Assembly (NCBI GenBank): GCA_023415655.1
Contig: JAEZKD010000084.1
Location: 1 to 8,668, forward strand
DNA: 8,668 nucleotides
DNA from: Bacillota bacterium
GTDB taxonomy: Bacteria; Bacillota; Clostridia; Lachnospirales; Lachnospiraceae
Direction: 5' to 3'
Shown here: in pieces, positions 6,321 through 8,668 of the stretch
How positions within the stretch are numbered: the first letter of the stretch is position 1
Layout: each line of letters opens with the position of its first letter
Notes under the pieces: model-generated
What the model saw: the letters and a program-made list of their open reading frames with translations, nothing else
Database searches by the model: none
What the model was told of the DNA's origin: nothing
Translations under genes and position numbers: made by a program

Positions 6321-6450
6321 GAAAAAATGGTTGTCGCATTGTTGATTTGGTTTCTTACCATATATCATAATATGTGAGATAGCCACTCTATCTCTGAATA
6401 CGTATATGGTAAGGTGCCAAGTTTGAATCATGCGACAACCATTTTTACTT
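6319..6450. repeat. 132-bp near-palindrome, MITE-like element or oversized terminator
   Basis: A perfect 17-bp terminal inverted repeat (6323-6339 with 6430-6446; core ATGGTTGTCGCAT) extends to 6319/6450 with one mismatch. Inside are collinear pairings: TTGG/CCAA (6347-6350/6417-6420), CTTACCATATA/TATATGGTAAG (6354-6364/6403-6413) and GAGATAG/CTATCTC (6376-6382/6388-6394) over a CCACT loop. The whole element folds into one long interrupted hairpin bounded by A-runs and T-runs. It starts 8 bp after the hemerythrin stop codon and ends at the next promoter. It encodes no protein and shows no clear target-site duplication. It could be a miniature mobile element that now supplies a terminator, or a structured RNA. 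Confidence 0.8.
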
Positions 6451-6458
6451 CATATCTT

Positions 6459-6854
6459 CTATTTTCCTATCAGCATATCTACTTCTAATATATGTTGTAC
6501 AAGCCATTCGGTCACAAAATTTAACATGTTCTCGATAAGCTCATCTTGATTTTCAATATCTTCCATAACTTGCATATCATATTTATCTAATTGTTCAATA
6601 AATTGCTGATGATGAATTTTCTGAGTAAATAGTCTTTTGTAGTTTATTGACTCCATATAGGCTTCTTCATCTGCAAAATGTTGTTTTGCATAATCAGATA
6701 ATTTGACTAAAAGATCTTTGATATGATCATACTTATCCACCATAAACGGATTCTTTAATAACGCATATATTTGATTGGCGTAATCAAAAATCTGGCTGTG
6801 TTCTTCATCAACTAAAGGAATTCCTGTTAGATATTCTTGTTTCATTTCGTACAT
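6459..6854 (-). CDS. bacteriohemerythrin (non-heme di-iron O2-binding protein)
   Basis: This 131-residue cytoplasmic single-domain hemerythrin would bind O2 at a di-iron site; in anaerobes such proteins are thought to sense, store or scavenge oxygen. Visible ligand candidates are H19 in 'GIPLVDEEHSQIFD', H59 and E63 in 'HFADEEAYM', H82 in 'KIHHQQF', and H121 and D126 in 'QHILEVD'. The family usually has HxxxH in the third helix; here the first position is Gln78 (QKIHH), with an extra His81 next to His82. Length is typical of bacteriohemerythrins. The start at 6852-6854 is supported by AAAGAGGA (6862-6869, minus strand) 7 bases upstream. The 40-residue longer frame from 6974 would begin in front of the -10 box and is rejected. 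It has its own promoter about 100 bp upstream and ends at a long palindrome, so it is probably monocistronic. Confidence 0.9.
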   Translation of the reverse strand: MYEMKQEYLTGIPLVDEEHSQIFDYANQIYALLKNPFMVDKYDHIKDLLVKLSDYAKQHFADEEAYMESINYKRLFTQKIHHQQFIEQLDKYDMQVMEDIENQDELIENMLNFVTEWLVQHILEVDMLIGK

Positions 6855-6908
6855 TATATTGTCCTCTTTCGTAAATATCACAATTGTAATACAAAATTGG
6901 TATAGCAA

Positions 6909-6922
6909 AAGGGCCTGCCCTT
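6909..6922 (-). other. small hairpin in the hemerythrin mRNA leader
   Basis: AAGGG (6909-6913) pairs with CCCTT (6918-6922) over a 4-base loop, midway between the predicted transcription start and the ribosome site. The rest of the leader is AT-rich and contains the palindrome ACAATTGT (6880-6887). Any regulatory role is unproven. Confidence 0.35.
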
Positions 6923-6929
6923 GTAAGCC

Positions 6930-6952
6930 ATGATTCCTCATTTTGCAATCAT
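6930..6952 (-). promoter_or_regulatory. inverted repeat over the hemerythrin transcription start (possible operator)
   Basis: ATGATT (6930-6935) and AATCAT (6947-6952) form a 6-bp inverted repeat with an 11-base spacer, directly abutting the -10 box and covering the predicted start near 6946. The position suits a repressor site. Confidence 0.3.
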
Positions 6953-6981
6953 AGTATATCATAGCAGAATTCAATATTCAA
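6953..6981 (-). promoter_or_regulatory. promoter of the hemerythrin gene
   Basis: On the minus strand TTGAAT (6976-6981) and TATACT (6953-6958) are separated by exactly 17 bp, a good sigma-A arrangement. The resulting leader of about 90 nt fits the start codon chosen at 6854. Confidence 0.65.
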
Positions 6982-7286
6982 CGAGTTACTTTATTAAAAT
7001 TGGTGGGTTTTATATGTCAAGAGAATCTTTATAAGTATCATAACAATTTGTATTTTGATAAGCTGAAATACAGTAGTCTCAGCTTCATAAAATATAGTTT
7101 ATTAAGAATAAGTATCAGCAATTGCATTTCAATTTTATATTGATATGTTAAAATAAAACAATACAGAGAGGATTTTCTTCTTTGTTACAAATTACAGTTG
7201 CAAGCTATTGGAGCTTAAAAAATAGATAAGTTGTTGGATTCATAAAAAAATCATAACACATATATATTTAGGAAGGAGTCAAAGAA
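6982..7286. other. AT-rich divergent intergenic spacer
   Basis: This 305-bp stretch separates the divergent hemerythrin and VOC units and holds no convincing gene. It contains an inverted repeat AAGCTGA/TCAGCTT (7060-7066/7079-7085, 12-base loop) without a T-run, a short hairpin AAGCT-ATTGG-AGCTT (7202-7216), a possible + promoter (7122-7149) and the VOC ribosome site AGGAAGGAG (7270-7278). Nothing else was recognised. Confidence 0.7.
7122..7149 (+). promoter_or_regulatory. possible promoter of the VOC gene
   Basis: TTGCAT (7122-7127) and TATGTT (7144-7149) are spaced by 16 bp, with an extended -10 TGA just before the second box. The -10 match is only moderate and it would give a leader of about 130 nt, so the call is tentative. 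Confidence 0.35.
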
Positions 7287-7667
7287 ATGACCAATTCTCG
7301 TTTGAAAGGAATGGAAGGAGTATTTATACCAGTAAAAGATCCCGAGTTGTCAGCAAAATGGTATGGAGAAATACTTGGTTTTAAATTACTTTACATAGAA
7401 GAAAATGCTGCTGTTATGCAGATAGCAGAGCTGTCACCAACAGTAGTGTGTCTTGTTAAAACGCAATCTCATCAACCAATGAAATTTCCAAGTAATAATT
7501 TTGGAGTTGGGAAGTACTATAATTTTATTCCTCAGAGTAGTATTGATGATATTTATCAGTACCTACTTTTACACAATGTAAAAGTAGATCCAATGGATGG
7601 TGAAGGAGGGACTCATTTTTTTACGTTCTATGATCTAGATGATAATCCATTAGGGGTTTGCCAGTAA
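7287..7667 (+). CDS. VOC (glyoxalase/bleomycin-resistance fold) protein, single module
   Basis: This 126-residue protein has one vicinal-oxygen-chelate module built of two beta-alpha-beta-beta-beta units. The first unit opens 'GVFIPVKDPELSAKWYGEILGFKLLY', the classic VOC start in which the helix 'SAKWYGEILGF' follows strand 1. The second starts near 'YYNFIPQSSIDDIYQYLLLHNVKVD' and ends 'FFTFYDLDDNPLGVCQ', the usual closing motif. Such modules dimerise or pair to form an active site. The usual metal ligands appear to be missing: no His in strand 1 and Gly where the last strand often has Glu (NPLG). It may therefore be a binding protein or a metal-independent enzyme rather than a glyoxalase; the substrate cannot be predicted. 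AGGAAGGAG (7270-7278) lies 8 bases before the ATG. The gene stands alone between a divergent spacer and its own terminator. Confidence 0.87.
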   Translation: MTNSRLKGMEGVFIPVKDPELSAKWYGEILGFKLLYIEENAAVMQIAELSPTVVCLVKTQSHQPMKFPSNNFGVGKYYNFIPQSSIDDIYQYLLLHNVKVDPMDGEGGTHFFTFYDLDDNPLGVCQ

Positions 7668-7680
7668 GTAGAAGTAATAA

Positions 7681-7734
7681 AGGAGTAGTATTATAGTCAT
7701 ATTAATAACTACGATACTACTCCTAATATTTTTC
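7681..7734. terminator. intrinsic terminator after the VOC gene
   Basis: AGGAGTAGTAT (7681-7691) pairs perfectly with ATACTACTCCT (7714-7724). TAGT/ACTA (7694-7697/7708-7711) forms an inner stem, and AATATTTTTC follows. It begins 13 bases after the VOC stop. The minus strand also has a T-rich exit (CCTTTATTACTT), so it may end the opposing GGGtGRT transcript as well. Confidence 0.8.
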
Positions 7735-7757
7735 AAATCCGTTATTTTACTGGGTTA

Positions 7758-7837
7758 CTTAGAACGTGATGCTAATTCTTAGAACTTGTAACAATTTCTT
7801 AGAACTTGTAACTATTTCTTAGAATTTGTTTGCGTCA
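7758..7837. repeat. four 20-bp tandem repeats spanning the GGGtGRT stop codon
   Basis: The motif CTTAGAAC/T recurs at 7758, 7778, 7798 and 7818 with an exact 20-bp period. Units 2 and 3 are 19/20 identical; unit 1 is diverged in its second half; unit 4 is the end of the minus-strand coding region and matches in 12 of its first 13 bases. On the minus strand each unit reads ...TTCTAAG, so the terminal Phe-stop of the gene is copied three times downstream, in rotating frames because 20 is not a multiple of 3. Confidence 0.9.
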
Positions 7838-8668
7838 GCAGCTTCCTGGATCGCAACTGCTACAGCAACAGTAGCACCTACCATTGGGTTGTTACCCATA
7901 CCGATTAAGCCCATCATTTCAACGTGAGCTGGAACGGAGGAAGAACCTGCGAACTGAGCATCGCTGTGCATACGTCCCATAGTATCAGTCATACCATAAG
8001 AAGCTGGGCCAGCAGCCATGTTATCTGGGTGAAGAGTTCTACCTGTACCACCACCAGAAGCTACGGAGAAGTAATTCTTACCCTGTTCAAGACATTCCTT
8101 CTTGTAAGTACCAGCAACTGGATGCTGGAATCTTGTTGGGTTAGTGGAGTTACCAGTGATGGAAACATCAACACCTTCTCTGTGCATGATAGCAACACCT
8201 TCCGTAACATCGTTTGCGCCGTAGCAATTTACAGCTGCACGAGGACCGTTGGAGTAAGATTTACGGAAGATTTCTTTTACTTCACCTGTATAATAATCCA
8301 TCTGAGTTTCAACGAAAGTAAAGCCGTTGATACGGGAGATGATCTGAGCAGCATCTTTACCAAGACCGTTTAAGATAACACGTAATGGTTTTTGACGAAC
8401 TTTGTTTGCACTCATAGCGATACCGATTGCACCTTCAGCAGCAGCAAAGGATTCGTGACCTGCTAAGAAAGCAAAACATTCAGTGGTTTCTTCAAGTAAC
8501 ATCTTACCTAGGTTACCATGACCGATACCAACTTTACGTTGATCAGCTACAGAACCTGGAATACAGAAAGACTGAAGACCTTCACCGATTGCAGCAGCAG
8601 CGTCAGCAGCTTTTCTACAACCTTTTTTAATTGCGATTGCAGCACCTACAACATAAGCCCAGCAAGCA
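7819..8668 (-). CDS. GGGtGRT-family protein (5' partial, C-terminal 282 residues)
   Basis: The frame is open from the right edge of the window to TAA at 7819-7821, so the start lies outside and the Met codon at 8500-8502 is internal. The family-defining motif GGGTGRT is at 8035-8055, followed by 'LHPDNMAAGP'. Other visible stretches are 'ACWAYVVGAAIAIKKGC' at the truncated start, 'FLAGHESFAAAEGAIGIA', 'NCYGANDVTEG' and the Gly/Ala-rich end 'LIGMGNNPMVGATVAVAVA'. The family has about 330 members' residues in length, so about 50 are missing. Its biochemical function is not established to my knowledge; I recall it beside NifU-like iron-sulfur scaffold genes in anaerobes, which cannot be checked here. 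Six cysteines are visible. Codon choice is strongly biased (GGT, GCT, AAC, TAC, TTC, CGT), pointing to high expression. It is soluble, with no signal peptide in the visible part. The stop codon lies in a 20-bp tandem repeat. Confidence 0.88.
   Translation of the reverse strand, partial: ACWAYVVGAAIAIKKGCRKAADAAAAIGEGLQSFCIPGSVADQRKVGIGHGNLGKMLLEETTECFAFLAGHESFAAAEGAIGIAMSANKVRQKPLRVILNGLGKDAAQIISRINGFTFVETQMDYYTGEVKEIFRKSYSNGPRAAVNCYGANDVTEGVAIMHREGVDVSITGNSTNPTRFQHPVAGTYKKECLEQGKNYFSVASGGGTGRTLHPDNMAAGPASYGMTDTMGRMHSDAQFAGSSSVPAHVEMMGLIGMGNNPMVGATVAVAVAIQEAADANKF

Noticed and set aside
6132..6377. 81-codon + strand frame with hydrophobic translation
   Set aside because: It is antisense to the 98-residue gene, its promoter and part of the palindrome; the minus-strand gene has a proper promoter and ribosome site. 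The + frame at 5931-6113 is rejected likewise.
6855..6974. 40-residue N-terminal extension of hemerythrin
   Set aside because: It would start upstream of the -10 box and has no ribosome site, while the Met at 6854 has one and matches the family N-terminus.
7758..7837. CRISPR array
   Set aside because: Units are 20 bp directly abutting with no unique spacers, and no cas genes are present.
7924..8373. 149-codon open frame on the + strand
   Set aside because: It is antisense to the GGGtGRT gene, whose protein motif and codon bias are clear; the + frame has no ribosome site and its translation is rich in Ser/Thr/His without family features. The same applies to 8427-8630.

Overview
The window looks like chromosomal DNA from a low-GC anaerobic Firmicute, most likely a Lachnospiraceae member near Lachnoclostridium/Clostridium phytofermentans. 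This is inferred from the AT-rich sequence, strong AGGAGG ribosome sites, a nup-type nucleoside ABC operon, a bacteriohemerythrin and a GGGtGRT-family protein. No phage, IS transposase, CRISPR array, tRNA or rRNA is visible.

Layout. 1-205: C-terminal end of an ABC exporter. 362-5578: a four-gene + strand transcription unit with its own sigma-A-like promoter: a Bmp-family substrate-binding lipoprotein, a double-domain ATPase and two membrane permeases. This is a complete importer, probably for purine nucleosides. A terminator-like hairpin lies between the lipoprotein and the ATPase gene and could lower expression of the membrane parts relative to the binding protein. The last three genes are tightly packed. 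The unit ends in a strong bidirectional terminator shared with the opposing genes.

5577-6981 holds three minus-strand genes: a 76-residue protein with an in-frame CxxCH-containing tail beyond its stop, a 98-residue tail-anchored membrane protein, and a bacteriohemerythrin. A 132-bp near-palindrome (6319-6450) separates the last two and resembles a MITE or a giant terminator. An AT-rich divergent spacer follows. Then come a single-module VOC protein (7287-7667, +), its terminator, a run of 20-bp tandem repeats, and the GGGtGRT-family gene (minus strand, running off the right edge). The repeats begin inside the end of the GGGtGRT gene and include its stop codon.

The protein-coding content is mostly recognisable. 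The less explained signals are non-coding or peripheral: the long palindrome, the repeats at two stop codons, the CxxCH tail, and the nested structure after the nucleoside operon. I found no convincing new multi-gene system. Start codons were chosen by ribosome-site spacing and family N-termini, and several differ from the longest possible ORF.
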